From Pseudorhodoferax sp. Leaf267 (GTDB lineage Bacteria; Pseudomonadota; Gammaproteobacteria; Burkholderiales; Burkholderiaceae_C), in NCBI RefSeq assembly GCF_001422405.1, contig NZ_LMMV01000025.1, forward strand, positions 235,708 through 299,707: DNA of 64,000 nucleotides. The letters are read 5' to 3'. Below the pieces are notes generated by a model. That model did not search any database and was not told the DNA's origin. It was given only the letters and a program-made list of their open reading frames with translations. This document shows positions 7,847-19,975 of the stretch, one piece after another. The first letter of the stretch is position 1. Every line of letters starts with the position of its first letter. The position numbers and the translations under genes are program-made.

Positions 7847-8755
7847 ATGAGTGATCTGCTGCTGAACACCCCCGAGAACCGCGAGCCGCTGCAGGCTTCC
7901 TTCAGCGACGCGGCCAACCCGCTGGGGCTCGATGGCATCGAGTTCATCGAGTACGCCACCTCCAAGCCGCAGGCGCTGGGCCAGGTGCTGGAGATGATGG
8001 GCTTTCGCCCGATCGCACGCCACCGCTCGCGCGAGATCCTGCTGTACCGCCAGGGCGAGCTCAACATCGTGGTCAACGCGCACGCGGCCGACGCGCCGGG
8101 CGCCAACCACGAGGTGCCCTCGATCTCGGCGATCGCGCTGCGCGCGCGCGACGCCCGCGCCGCCTACCGCTACGTGCTCGAGCGCGGCGCCTGGGCCGTG
8201 CCCACGCATGCAGAGGTCATGGAGCTGAACATCCCGGCCATCCATGGCGCGGGCGGCAGCCGCATCTACTTCGTGGACCGCTACAAGGAGTTCTCGATCT
8301 ACGACGTGGACTTCGTGCCGATCCCCTCGGTCGACCAGCGCCCCGCGCCCACGGCCGGCATCCACTTCTTCGGCGTGGTGCAGTACATCGGGCCGCAGCG
8401 CAGCAACGACTGGATCGCGTTCTACGCCGAGCTGTTCGGCACCGACCTGATCCCCGACGACCAGCGCTTCGGCATCATGCCCAAGGGCACCTTGTTGCGC
8501 ACCCCGGCGCTGGACCCGCGCCAGCGCTTCATGCTGCAGCTGGTCGAGCCCGAGCTGTACGTGCACGACGCCGACGAGAAGCTGCAGCGCATCGGCCTGG
8601 GCGTGCCCGACGTGCTGGCCGCCGTGCAGGCCCTGCGCGCGCTGGGCGTGGAGTTCGTGGAGACCGAGGCCGCGCACACCGAGCGGCGCGGCGCCATCAC
8701 CAAGACCTATCTGGGCTCGGTGGTGTTCGAACTCGTGCACAGCGAGCGGGAATGA
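7847..8755 (+). CDS. VOC-superfamily protein, 4-hydroxyphenylpyruvate dioxygenase-like
   Basis: A 302-residue protein with two VOC modules, about 28-150 (LDGIEFIEYAT, then SISAIALRARD) and 165-300 (GIHFFGVVQYIG, then IGLGVPDVLAA). It resembles 4-hydroxyphenylpyruvate dioxygenase and the C-terminal half of fused 3-dehydroshikimate dehydratases such as the one at 24059. Possible metal ligands are His in HFFGVV and Glu in VFELVHSE. Its TGA overlaps the ATG of the following isomerase gene (ATGA), so the two are probably translated together. Function is unproven; the link to dehydroshikimate-type chemistry is by analogy. Confidence 0.8.
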   Translation: MSDLLLNTPENREPLQASFSDAANPLGLDGIEFIEYATSKPQALGQVLEMMGFRPIARHRSREILLYRQGELNIVVNAHAADAPGANHEVPSISAIALRARDARAAYRYVLERGAWAVPTHAEVMELNIPAIHGAGGSRIYFVDRYKEFSIYDVDFVPIPSVDQRPAPTAGIHFFGVVQYIGPQRSNDWIAFYAELFGTDLIPDDQRFGIMPKGTLLRTPALDPRQRFMLQLVEPELYVHDADEKLQRIGLGVPDVLAAVQALRALGVEFVETEAAHTERRGAITKTYLGSVVFELVHSERE

Positions 8756-9669
8756 TCGCGATGCCCGCCCTGCACACCAACGGCAACATCGCCGGCTTCG
8801 GCATGGACACCATCACGCTGGCCGGCCGGCTGGAGGACAAGCTGGCGGCCATGAAGGCAGCCGGCTTCACGCAGGTCATGCTCAAGGCCAACGACCTCGT
8901 GGGCCACCCGGGCGGGCTGGGCGCGGCCGTGCAGGCGGTGAAGGACAGCGGCCTGCGCGGCACGGGCTTCCAGGTGCTGCGCGATTTCGAGGGCCTGTCG
9001 GACCACCTGCACCAGTACAAGGTCGACATCGCCAAGAGCATGCTGGAGATGTGCGCCGCGCTGGGCTGCAAGGTGCTGCTGGCCTGCTCGTCCACCTCGC
9101 GGCATGCTTCGCACGACCTGGACCACATCGCGCGCGACCTGCGCAAGCTGGCCATGCTGGCCGTGCCGCTGGGCATCAAGATCGCGTACGAGGGCCTCTC
9201 GTGGGGCCACACGGTCAACGAGTTCACGACGGCCTGGGACGTGGTCTGCCGCGCCGACTGCCCCAACCTGGGCGTGGGCATCGACAGCTTCCACGTGCTC
9301 GCCGCCAAGACCTCGCTCGAAGAGATCGACTACCTGGACCCGCAAAAGATCTTCCTCGTGCAGCTGGCCGACTTCCTGTGGCAGGACACCCCCACCTTCG
9401 AGGACCGCATGAACACCGCGCGCACGATGCGCGTGTTCCCTGGCGAGGGCGTGCACAGCGAGCAGGTCGTCGAGCTGGTGCTGCGGCTGGACAAGCTGGG
9501 CTACCGCGGCGACTACAGCTTCGAGGTCTTCAACGACGACTTCCTGAACCTGCCGCTGCCCACCGTGGCCGAGCGCGCGCGCAAGTCGGCGCTGTGGCTG
9601 GCCGAGGATGTGCTCAAGCGCTCGGTGCCGCTGCCCAACCAGATGCGGTTGAAGGCGATGGTGGGGTAG
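8752..9669 (+). CDS. Sugar phosphate isomerase/epimerase-like TIM barrel (xylose isomerase-like)
   Basis: A 305-residue protein of the AP-endonuclease-2/xylose isomerase-like barrel family. Diagnostic segments are IAYEGLSWG, GVGIDSFHVLA, KIFLVQLAD, FPGEG and SFEVFNDDF. The same motifs occur in the N-terminal half of the QuiC fusion at 24059 (SYEALAWG, DSFHTLA, KIFFVQLAD, FPGQG, SLEVFNDEF), so the two are paralogues. The ATG at 8752 overlaps the upstream stop; a second in-frame ATG at 8761 is also possible. With the VOC gene it forms a split version of the fused enzyme. Confidence 0.82.
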   Translation: MIAMPALHTNGNIAGFGMDTITLAGRLEDKLAAMKAAGFTQVMLKANDLVGHPGGLGAAVQAVKDSGLRGTGFQVLRDFEGLSDHLHQYKVDIAKSMLEMCAALGCKVLLACSSTSRHASHDLDHIARDLRKLAMLAVPLGIKIAYEGLSWGHTVNEFTTAWDVVCRADCPNLGVGIDSFHVLAAKTSLEEIDYLDPQKIFLVQLADFLWQDTPTFEDRMNTARTMRVFPGEGVHSEQVVELVLRLDKLGYRGDYSFEVFNDDFLNLPLPTVAERARKSALWLAEDVLKRSVPLPNQMRLKAMVG

Positions 9670-10089
9670 CCAGCGCGACGGGCGGCCTTTCCGAAGGGCG
9701 CTGAACGCTGCGGCTGCTGCATCGCGGCCGGTGCCAGACCAGCGGGCGCGCTCGGCCTGTCCGTTGCAGCCGCCCATGCGTCGTCGACGCCCGGACCCAG
9801 CCTGAGGGCAGGGGGCCGGGCGCAGCGGTGGGCGTGGACCTGCTGCGCATCAGGGCCCCGCGCGGGCGTGGCGGCAGCGCCCGCCGCCCCTCCGTACTTC
9901 CCCTAGCCGACGACCCGTCCACACGGCGCAAACCGTTGTCGCCATTGGCTATTCCTGCCCGTCGCGGCAGGGTTGACGAGATGTCACTCGGTGTTCGAAA
10001 GGGACGTCCCTAGACTGCGCGGCGGTCGCTCCAGCGGCCCCTTGCAGGCTCCGGCCCCGCACGGTCTTCCTGTTCCTTCGGAGACACGC
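9670..10089. other. 420-bp intergenic region without a gene
   Basis: Open frames here have no family signature or ribosome site. The only structure I see is the perfect 10-bp palindrome GGGACGTCCC (10001-10010), followed at once by TAGACT, which could be a -10 box for the MFS gene; no good -35 is present. Confidence 0.4.
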
Positions 10090-11418
10090 ATGACGACAAC
10101 AACCTCCTCCGCGCCCGGCGAAACGCTGGAGCAAACCGCCTACCGCAAGGTGACCTGGCGGCTCATCCCCTTCCTGTTCCTGTGCTACGTGGTCGCCTAC
10201 CTGGACCGCGTGAACGTCGGCTTTGCCAAGCTGCAGATGCTCAGCGACCTGCAGTTCAGCGAGACCGTCTACGGGCTGGGCGCGGGCATCTTCTTCATCG
10301 GCTACTTCCTGTTCGAGGTGCCGAGCAACATGATCCTGCACCGCACCGGCGCGCGCGTGTGGATCGCCCGCATCATGGTCACCTGGGGCGTGATCTCCTC
10401 GGCCATGATGTTCGTGACCACGCCCACCATGTTCTACGTGCTGCGCTTCATCCTGGGCGTGGCCGAAGCCGGGTTCTTCCCCGGCATCATCCTGTACCTC
10501 ACCTACTGGTTCCCCTCGCAGCGGCGCGCGCGCGTGGTGGCGCTGTTCATGACGGCCATCGCGGTGTCCGGCGTGGTCGGCGGGCCGCTGTCGGGCTGGA
10601 TCATGCAGGCCTTCGCGGGCATGAACGGCTGGAAGGGCTGGCAGTGGCTGTTCCTGCTGGAAGGCCTGCCCTCGGTGCTGATGGGCGTGGCCGTGTTCTT
10701 CTACCTGGACGACCGCATCGCCGATGCGAAGTGGCTGACCGCCGACGAGAAGCGCGTGCTGAGCGAGAACATCGCGCGCGACGAGGGCGGCCGGGCCGAG
10801 CACAGCATCTCGCAGGTCTTCGGCAACCCCAAGGTGTGGCTGATGGCCGGCATCTACTTCTGCTTCATCATGGGCCTGTACGGCATCAGCTTCTGGCTGC
10901 CGCAATTGATCAAGGCGGCCGGTGTCAGCAACGTGCTCGACGTCGGCCTGCTGACCTCGGTGCCCTACGGCCTGGCCGCCGTCGCCATGGTGCTGGCCAG
11001 CCGCAGTTCCGACCGCACCGGCGAGCGCCGCTGGCACACCGCCACGGCCGGCTTCGTCGGCGGCATCGGCCTGGTGCTGAGCGGCATCTTCGGCGGCGAC
11101 GTGGTGCTGGCCATGGCCTCGCTGAGCCTGGCGACCATGGGCATCCTGAGCAGCCTGCCGCTGTTCTGGACGCTGCCCACCGGCATGCTGCGCGGCGCGG
11201 CAGCGGCGGCCGGCATCGCCATGATCAACGCGTTCGGCAACCTGGCCGGCTTCGTCAGTCCGTTCATGGTGGGCAGCATCAAGGACGCGACCGGCAGCAC
11301 CACCTCGGGCCTGTACGTGCTGGCGGCCAGCCTGGTGCTCGGTGGCGTGCTGGTGCTGCTGGGCGCGCGCAGCGCGTCGGCCACGCTGCCGGCCGGTGTG
11401 TCGCCTTCGCGTGGCTGA
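10090..11418 (+). CDS. MFS transporter, anion:cation symporter (TtuB-like) family
   Basis: A 442-residue inner-membrane carrier with about 12 hydrophobic helices. YLDRVNVGFAK after helix 1 is the hallmark of the ACS group, which imports sugar acids, tartrate, phthalate and similar anions. Two six-helix halves are joined by a polar loop near residues 205-240. It leads a tight operon with glycerate kinase (7-bp gap), pyruvate kinase and enolase, so tartrate or glycerate is the likely substrate. The ATG at 10090 follows GGAGACACGC. Confidence 0.88.
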   Translation: MTTTTSSAPGETLEQTAYRKVTWRLIPFLFLCYVVAYLDRVNVGFAKLQMLSDLQFSETVYGLGAGIFFIGYFLFEVPSNMILHRTGARVWIARIMVTWGVISSAMMFVTTPTMFYVLRFILGVAEAGFFPGIILYLTYWFPSQRRARVVALFMTAIAVSGVVGGPLSGWIMQAFAGMNGWKGWQWLFLLEGLPSVLMGVAVFFYLDDRIADAKWLTADEKRVLSENIARDEGGRAEHSISQVFGNPKVWLMAGIYFCFIMGLYGISFWLPQLIKAAGVSNVLDVGLLTSVPYGLAAVAMVLASRSSDRTGERRWHTATAGFVGGIGLVLSGIFGGDVVLAMASLSLATMGILSSLPLFWTLPTGMLRGAAAAAGIAMINAFGNLAGFVSPFMVGSIKDATGSTTSGLYVLAASLVLGGVLVLLGARSASATLPAGVSPSRG

Positions 11419-11425
11419 ACGGACC

Positions 11426-12718
11426 ATGGCCATGACCCTGCCATCGCCGGGCCCGGACCACCGGCCGCTGCTGCGCAGCCTGTTCGATGCCGCCATCGCC
11501 GCCGCGCAGCCGGCGCTATGCCTGCCGGCGCACCTGCCGCCGCGCCCACGCGGGCGCACCATCGTGGTCGGCGCGGGCAAGGCCTCGGCCGCCATGGCGC
11601 GTGCGCTGGAGGACCATTGGGACGGCCCGCTGGAAGGTCTGGTCGTGACGCGCTACGGGCATGCCGTGCCGTGCAGCCGCATCGAGATCGTCGAGGCCGC
11701 CCACCCCGTGCCCGATGCGGCCGGCCTGCGCGCCACGCAGCGCATCCGCGCGCTGGTGCAGGGGCTGACGGCCGACGACCTGGTCATCGCGCTCATCTCC
11801 GGCGGCGGCTCCTCGCTGCTGGTGGCACCGGGCGAGGGTCTGGACCTGGCCGACAAGCAGGCCGTCAACAGTGCGCTGCTGGCCAGCGGCGCCAGCATCT
11901 CGGAGATGAACTGCGTGCGCCGGCACCTGTCGGCCATCAAGGGCGGCCGGCTGGCGGCCGCCTGCCACCCGGCGCGGCTGCACACGCTGCTGATCTCCGA
12001 CGTGCCGGGCGACGCGCCGCTGGACATCGCCTCCGGCCCGACGGTGGCCGACCCGACCACCTGCGCCGACGCGCTGGCCATCGTGGCGCGCTACCGCATC
12101 GCATTGCCGCCGGCGGTGCGCGCCTTGCTGGAGAGCGGCCAGGGCGAGAGCGTCAAGCCCGGCGACCCACGCCTGGATGGCCACACGCTGGCCACCATCA
12201 CCACGCCGCAGGCCGCGCTGGAGGCCGCCGCCACCGTGGCGCGCGCCGCCGGCTACACGCCCTGCATCCTGGGCGACAGCCTGGAGGGCGAGTCGCGCGA
12301 CGTGGCCAAGGCCATGGCCGGCATCGCACGCCAGGTGGTGCTGCACGGCCAGCCGTTCCAGCCGCCCTGCGTGCTGCTGTCGGGCGGCGAGACCACCGTC
12401 ACGCTGCGCGGCACGGACGGGCGCGGCGGGCGCAACGTCGAATTCCTGCTGGCGCTGGGCGTGGCGCTGGACGGCCTTGCCGGCGTGCACGCGATCGCCG
12501 GCGACACCGATGGCGTCGATGGCGCCGAGGAGATCGCCGGCGCGCTGCTGGCGCCCGACACGCTGGCCCGCGCCTGGGCACAGGGCGTGAACCCGCGCCA
12601 CAGCCTGGACCGCAACGACGGCCATGGCTTCTTCCAGGAGCTGGGCGATTCGGTCGTGACCGGCCCCACGCTCACCAACGTCAACGATTTCCGCGCGATC
12701 CTGATCGACCGCGCCTGA
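11426..12718 (+). CDS. ttuD: Glycerate 2-kinase, MOFRL/DUF4147 family (TtuD-like)
   Basis: A 430-residue kinase that would phosphorylate D-glycerate to 2-phosphoglycerate. Motifs of the family are VVGAGKASAAMA, ISGGGSSLL, ISDVPGD, and in the C-terminal MOFRL half LLSGGETTV, GRGGRNVEFLLALG and IAGDTDGVDG. Genes of this type were once called hydroxypyruvate reductase in tartrate operons (ttuD). ATG at 11426 or 11432, or GTG at 11411, are all possible starts. The product is the substrate of the enolase encoded two genes downstream. Confidence 0.88.
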   Translation: MAMTLPSPGPDHRPLLRSLFDAAIAAAQPALCLPAHLPPRPRGRTIVVGAGKASAAMARALEDHWDGPLEGLVVTRYGHAVPCSRIEIVEAAHPVPDAAGLRATQRIRALVQGLTADDLVIALISGGGSSLLVAPGEGLDLADKQAVNSALLASGASISEMNCVRRHLSAIKGGRLAAACHPARLHTLLISDVPGDAPLDIASGPTVADPTTCADALAIVARYRIALPPAVRALLESGQGESVKPGDPRLDGHTLATITTPQAALEAAATVARAAGYTPCILGDSLEGESRDVAKAMAGIARQVVLHGQPFQPPCVLLSGGETTVTLRGTDGRGGRNVEFLLALGVALDGLAGVHAIAGDTDGVDGAEEIAGALLAPDTLARAWAQGVNPRHSLDRNDGHGFFQELGDSVVTGPTLTNVNDFRAILIDRA

Positions 12719-15466
<2,748 letters not shown>

Positions 15467-15478
15467 GCGATGTGCGCC

Positions 15479-16369
15479 TCAGTCGGGTTCGCTTTCAGGC
15501 CAGATCTCGTGCAGCGAGCTCAGCAGGGCCTGCACCGTGGCCGATTCCTCGTCGGCGCGGCGGTACAGCAGCGACAGCGGGCAACGCAGCCGCACGCCGG
15601 GCCAGGCCACCACATGCCGAGTGGCCAGCGCCTGCGTCAGCGCGCGTTCGCGCATCAGGCCCAGCGCCACGCCCGTGTGCACCAGCTCCAGCATCGAGGC
15701 TTCCTGGTCCGCCTGCACCACGGTGCGGTAGCTCAGGCCACGCTCGGCGAACATCTGGGTCGCCAGGCCGTGCTGCGAGCTGCCGAACGGCGTGGCCATC
15801 CACGGCATGGCCGCCAGCTCGGGCCAGCCGGCGGTGCGCAGCCGCTCCTCCCAGCCCGGCGGGCCGATCACCACGTAGTGCTCCATGAGCAACTGGCGCA
15901 CCGCGATGTCGGGGTCCTTCACCACGCCGAGGAAGAAGCAGGCATCGACCTCGTGGGCGCGCAGCATCTGCAGCACGCCGCCGGAGATGCCGTGCGACAG
16001 CGAGACATCGACCTGCGGATAGAACTGCACCATGGCCGCCAGCAGCGCGCCCAGGCGAATCGACTCGGGGTCGATGATGGTCCCCAGCCGCAGCGGGCCC
16101 GACACCGTGCCGCGCAGCGAGGCGGCCACCGTGCCGATCTCCTGCACGGCATCGAGTGCATGCACGGCCAGCGGCTGCAGCCGGCGGCCGGCAGCCGTGG
16201 CCGCCATGCCGCTCGGGTTGCGCACGAACAGCAGGACGCCGAGCTCGTCCTCCAGGCTTTTGATTTGTTTGGACAGGGCCGATTGCGTCAGGTGAATCTG
16301 TTCGGCAGCTCGCACGAGCTGCCCCTGGCGGGCCACGGCCAGGAAGGCGCGAAGTTGATGCAGTTCCAT
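15479..16369 (-). CDS. LysR-family transcriptional regulator
   Basis: A 296-residue regulator: helix-turn-helix at 1-60 (MELHQLRAFLAVARQGQLVRAAEQIHLTQSALSKQIKSLE pattern), effector domain from about 90. It converges with the enolase gene (12-bp gap) and diverges from the AcpA-like gene across 133 bp. It could control either; tartrate loci of the ttu type carry a LysR regulator, which favours the glycerate operon. ATG at 16369 is the natural start of the HTH. Confidence 0.87.
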   Translation of the reverse strand: MELHQLRAFLAVARQGQLVRAAEQIHLTQSALSKQIKSLEDELGVLLFVRNPSGMAATAAGRRLQPLAVHALDAVQEIGTVAASLRGTVSGPLRLGTIIDPESIRLGALLAAMVQFYPQVDVSLSHGISGGVLQMLRAHEVDACFFLGVVKDPDIAVRQLLMEHYVVIGPPGWEERLRTAGWPELAAMPWMATPFGSSQHGLATQMFAERGLSYRTVVQADQEASMLELVHTGVALGLMRERALTQALATRHVVAWPGVRLRCPLSLLYRRADEESATVQALLSSLHEIWPESEPD

Positions 16370-16502
16370 GTTGCAGAAAATTTTGTGCGCATTATCCGCG
16401 CCACATTTCGGCCAAGACATCGTATGCAATGGCGCGGAGGTCACCACCACGCTTAGCCCGCACCACTGCCTCCATGTGACCCACCCACGACCACAAGAAA
16501 CC

Positions 16503-18188
16503 ATGACAGATCGCACACCCACCACTTCGAACGACCCTGCCAGCGACACGGAACAGCCTGCTGCGCCGGCCCTCAAGCGCCGCCATTTCCTGGGCGGCAT
16601 CGCCACCGCCGGGCTCGGCGCCGCTGTGGCCGGCTGCGCCAGCGACGTTCCGCGCAGCAGCGTTGCGAGCACGACCGACGCGGCGCTGCAGGCCCATGTG
16701 AAAACCGTCGTCGTGATCTACGGCGAGAACCGCAGCTTCAACAACCTGTTCGCGGATTTCCCAGGGCTGGAGAAGCCGCTGTCGGCGCTCAAGCCGGGGG
16801 ACTTTGCGCAGCGCGACCGTGACGGCACGCTGCTGGCGAGGTTGCCCCAGACCTGGGGCGGCGTCGTGCATGCGCCGCAGACGGTGGAGGGTGTGGCCTA
16901 CGAGGCGGACAAGCAGTACCAGGGGGAGTTGCCCAACGCGCCGTTCGTGCTGAAAGGCCCGCAGGGCGAGGGCCTGCCGCTGGGCCTGGTGACGCGCGAC
17001 CTGGTCCATGCCTTCTATCACAACCAGATGCAGATCAACGGTGGGCGCAACGATGGCTTTGCCGCCTGGACCGACGCCGGCGGCATCACCATGGGCCACT
17101 ACGGCGACTGCCGCTTCAACCTGCGGCTGTGGGACATTGCGCGCGAGTTCGTGCTGTGCGACAACTTCTTCCAGGGCGCATTCGGCGGCTCGTTCCTGAA
17201 CCACCAGTACCTGGTGACCGGCACCGTGCCGTTCTATCCGGACGTGATGAACTCGCCGGCCCGCGTGCAGGTGGCCAGGCTGCAGAGCAGCGACCCGACC
17301 GACCACCGGCTGGCGCCGGCCGAGGGCAGCCCCGCCAGTGCCCTGGACGGCCCGCCCAAGTTCGGACCGAACGCGCTGACGCCCGACGGCTATGCGGTCA
17401 ACACCATGCAGCCGCCTTACTGGCCGACACGGGTGCGTGACGCGGCCAACCCGGCCTACGCGGATCCCAAGCTACCCAACGTGCTGGTGCCGCAGGTGCA
17501 CCACCATATCGGGGACAAGCTGGACCGCAAGGGCGTGGACTGGGCCTGGTACGGCGGCGCCTGGCAGGCCACGATCGACCAGTTCAAGGACTCGCCGGGC
17601 GTTCCGGCGATCCCCAACTTTCAGTCGCATCACCAGCCGCTCAATTACTTCAAGAACCTGGGGCCCGAGAACCCGGTGGCCCGCGCAAGGCACCTGCGCG
17701 ATGGTGGCCTGGGCGACGAGAGCCGCACCAACCGCTTTTTCGCCGACATCGAAGCCGGCCGGCTGCCGCCCGTCACGTTCTACAAGCCGCAGGGCAACCT
17801 GAACATGCACGCCGGCTATGCCGACGTGGCCTCGGGCGACCGGCACATCGCGCACGCGATCAAGCTGCTGCAGGCCAGCCCGCAATGGAAGAACATGGTG
17901 GTGGTCGTGACGGTGGATGAGAACGGCGGGTGGTGGGACCATGTGCCGCCGCCCAAGGGCGACCGCTGGGGGCCGGGCACGCGCTTGCCGGCCATCGTGG
18001 TTTCGCCGTTCGCACGCAAGGGCACGGTGGACCACACCATCTATGACACCGGCTCGATCCTGCGCCTCATCACCCGCGTGTTCGGCCTGGAGAAGCTCGA
18101 CGGGCTCAAGGCCCGTGACGACGCGATGCAGGCGCGCGGACAACTGCCCATGGGCGACCTGAGCAACGCGCTGCAGTTCCCGGCCTGA
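16503..18188 (+). CDS. AcpA-like acid phosphatase/phosphoesterase, Tat-exported
   Basis: A 561-residue member of the phosphoesterase family that includes AcpA acid phosphatase and phospholipase C. The N-terminus has a twin-arginine signal (KRRHFLGG) with a hydrophobic stretch ending VAGC, which may also be a lipobox. Catalytic-type segments are VVIYGENRSFNNLF near residue 75, GGSFLNHQYL, and VVTVDENGGWWDHVPPP with PAIVVSPFARKG toward the end. The usual SFD reads SFN here. Likely role: release of phosphate from esters in the periplasm. It stands alone, divergent from a LysR gene and convergent with the mauG-like gene. Confidence 0.83.
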   Translation: MTDRTPTTSNDPASDTEQPAAPALKRRHFLGGIATAGLGAAVAGCASDVPRSSVASTTDAALQAHVKTVVVIYGENRSFNNLFADFPGLEKPLSALKPGDFAQRDRDGTLLARLPQTWGGVVHAPQTVEGVAYEADKQYQGELPNAPFVLKGPQGEGLPLGLVTRDLVHAFYHNQMQINGGRNDGFAAWTDAGGITMGHYGDCRFNLRLWDIAREFVLCDNFFQGAFGGSFLNHQYLVTGTVPFYPDVMNSPARVQVARLQSSDPTDHRLAPAEGSPASALDGPPKFGPNALTPDGYAVNTMQPPYWPTRVRDAANPAYADPKLPNVLVPQVHHHIGDKLDRKGVDWAWYGGAWQATIDQFKDSPGVPAIPNFQSHHQPLNYFKNLGPENPVARARHLRDGGLGDESRTNRFFADIEAGRLPPVTFYKPQGNLNMHAGYADVASGDRHIAHAIKLLQASPQWKNMVVVVTVDENGGWWDHVPPPKGDRWGPGTRLPAIVVSPFARKGTVDHTIYDTGSILRLITRVFGLEKLDGLKARDDAMQARGQLPMGDLSNALQFPA

Positions 18189-18194
18189 AGCGGC

Positions 18195-19295
18195 TCAAGG
18201 GCGCGCTGGGCTGCGCCGGACCCGCTGCGCCAACGCTGGCAAGCCTGCACTGTCGAGTGTGCGCAGGAACGCCGCGAGCGCTGCCTTGTCGGGATCGCTC
18301 AAGGCCAGTGGTGCCAGCAACGGCCTTGCGCCGTCGATTGCCCCGGCGCCTTGGTCGTAGAACGCCACCACGTCCTCCAGCGAGGCCAGCGAGCCGTCGT
18401 GCATGTAGGGCGCCGTGCGCGCCACATCGCGCAGGCTGGGCGTGCGAAAGGCGTGGCGGTCGGCGGGGTCGTGTGTCACGGCGAAGCGGCCCGGGTCGGG
18501 CTCCGGCGGTGGCGCGAAGCTGGCCAGGTCGGCATCGCGCAGCTCGGTGTGCACGCCAGGGGCCAGCGCCACGCGCGTGAGCCGGCGCGCCAAGGGGCGC
18601 TGGCCGGCGCCGGTGACGTGGAACTTGCCATCGGCCAGCAGCGCGGATGTCTCACCGATGCTGTGGCACTGCACGCAGCGCGCGGCGCCGATGAACAGCC
18701 GGTAGCCGGCCTGCTCCTGGGGCGTCAGCGTGGGCTGGCCGGCATACCGCCAGCGGTCGAAGCGCGAGTCGCCGGCCACCAGCGTGGCCTGGAAGGCGGC
18801 CAGGGCCTGTCCCACCGTGCGCTCGCTGGGACGGCCGCCCAGGGCCTGCTCGAAGCGGCCACGGTAGTCCGGCAGGCTGCGGATGCGCGCCAGCACGTCG
18901 GCCACCGAGGCATTGCCCATCTCATCCACATGCAGCAGCGGCGACCAGGCCTGCGTGACCAGTGACGTGGCCCGCCCGTCCCAGAACAGCAGCGGGCGCC
19001 ACGCCACGTTCAGCAGCGAGGGCGCGTTGCGCTGCAGGCTGGCGCCGGCCAGGCCCACGCCGCGCTGCGAGGCGGTGGAGGCGAAGCCCAGCTCGGGCAC
19101 GTGGCACATCGCACAGGACATGCTGCCGTTGGCCGACAGGCGCCGGTCGAAGAACAGCTGGCGGCCCAGGGCGATGGCCGCCGCGTGGCGCGGGATGTCG
19201 GCGTCCACGGGCGGCTCCGGAAGGCCCAGTACAGGGCCGGCCCAGGCCGGCGCGGCCGCCACCAGCAGCGCAGCCAGCACGGCGCCTGCCGTCAT
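18195..19295 (-). CDS. MauG/cytochrome c peroxidase-like di-haem protein
   Basis: A 366-residue periplasmic protein with signal peptide (ending PAWAG) and two CxxCH haem sites: CAMCH near residue 60 and CVQCH in the middle of the chain. Between them lies RNAPSLLNVAWRPLLFWDGRA, and later FRTPSLRDVARTAPYMHDGSLASLEDVVAFYD, both typical of the cytochrome c peroxidase/MauG family. Its ATG overlaps the stop of the SCO1 gene (ATGA), and that gene overlaps mtoX the same way. MauG-like genes are known beside mtoX and are thought to help mature the oxidase. Confidence 0.88.
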   Translation of the reverse strand: MTAGAVLAALLVAAAPAWAGPVLGLPEPPVDADIPRHAAAIALGRQLFFDRRLSANGSMSCAMCHVPELGFASTASQRGVGLAGASLQRNAPSLLNVAWRPLLFWDGRATSLVTQAWSPLLHVDEMGNASVADVLARIRSLPDYRGRFEQALGGRPSERTVGQALAAFQATLVAGDSRFDRWRYAGQPTLTPQEQAGYRLFIGAARCVQCHSIGETSALLADGKFHVTGAGQRPLARRLTRVALAPGVHTELRDADLASFAPPPEPDPGRFAVTHDPADRHAFRTPSLRDVARTAPYMHDGSLASLEDVVAFYDQGAGAIDGARPLLAPLALSDPDKAALAAFLRTLDSAGLPALAQRVRRSPARP

Positions 19296-19975
19296 GGCGC
19301 GTGCGCGCGGTCCTGCAGCACCAGCGTCTCGATGTCGTTCAGCATCACCTCGGGGTGCAGGAAGGCGCTGCTGTAGATCTCGCGCACCATGCCGCCCTGG
19401 TCGATCAGGAACACCTTGAGCATGTGCGTGATGGCGCGCGTGGGCCGCCCGTCGGCATCGCGCTCGACCTCTACGTCCTGGCCGTAGCCGTCCAGGATGG
19501 GCTTGAGAAATCGCATCGAGTAGGTGGTCAGGAAATGCCAGGGCACGGCGGCGGACCTGGCGCGCCCGCCGCCGTAGAGCCGCATGGCGTCGGGCGTGTC
19601 GTGCACGGGGTCGAACGACAGTGAGACGAAGCGCACCTGGCCCTGGAGCGCGGGCCTGGCCGCCACGCGCTGGCGCAGGTCTTCGAAGGTGGCATAGGCC
19701 AGCGGGCAGCCGGTCGGGTCGGTGCAGTAGGTGTAGACGAAGGACAGCAGCGTGACCGCGCCATGCGTGTAGCGCGCGAGCCGGCGCGGCACGCGGTCGC
19801 CCTCCAGCACCACGCCGTCGGTGGCCGGCTGGATGACGGGCAGGGCGTAGCTGCCGGGCGGGTTGGCCACGAAGCCCTGTACCGGCCGCTGCACCAGCGG
19901 CACCTCCGGCCCGGCGGCCAGCGCCGCGCTGGCGGCCAGGGCCCACAGTGAGGCGGCAAGGCGGGCCGCGGTCAT
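19292..19975 (-). CDS. SCO1/SenC family copper chaperone
   Basis: A 227-residue thioredoxin-fold protein with a signal peptide (ending AALAAG). The copper-binding Cys pair lies in FVYTYCTDPTGCPL, slightly longer than the usual CxxxC, and the conserved His is in RAITHMLKVFLID. It would deliver copper to a periplasmic enzyme. It lies between mtoX and the MauG-like gene with four-base ATGA overlaps on both sides, so copper loading of methanethiol oxidase is the likely job. Confidence 0.87.
   Translation of the reverse strand: MTAARLAASLWALAASAALAAGPEVPLVQRPVQGFVANPPGSYALPVIQPATDGVVLEGDRVPRRLARYTHGAVTLLSFVYTYCTDPTGCPLAYATFEDLRQRVAARPALQGQVRFVSLSFDPVHDTPDAMRLYGGGRARSAAVPWHFLTTYSMRFLKPILDGYGQDVEVERDADGRPTRAITHMLKVFLIDQGGMVREIYSSAFLHPEVMLNDIETLVLQDRAHAP

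Noticed and set aside
6887-8740. An upstream extension of the cyclase frame of more than 600 codons.
   Set aside because: It is antisense to the SDR and VOC genes and has no recognisable domain; the cyclase domain starts just after the ATG at 6886.
9828-10013. A 61-codon open frame in the gap before the MFS gene.
   Set aside because: Arg/Pro-rich translation, no ribosome site and no family resemblance.
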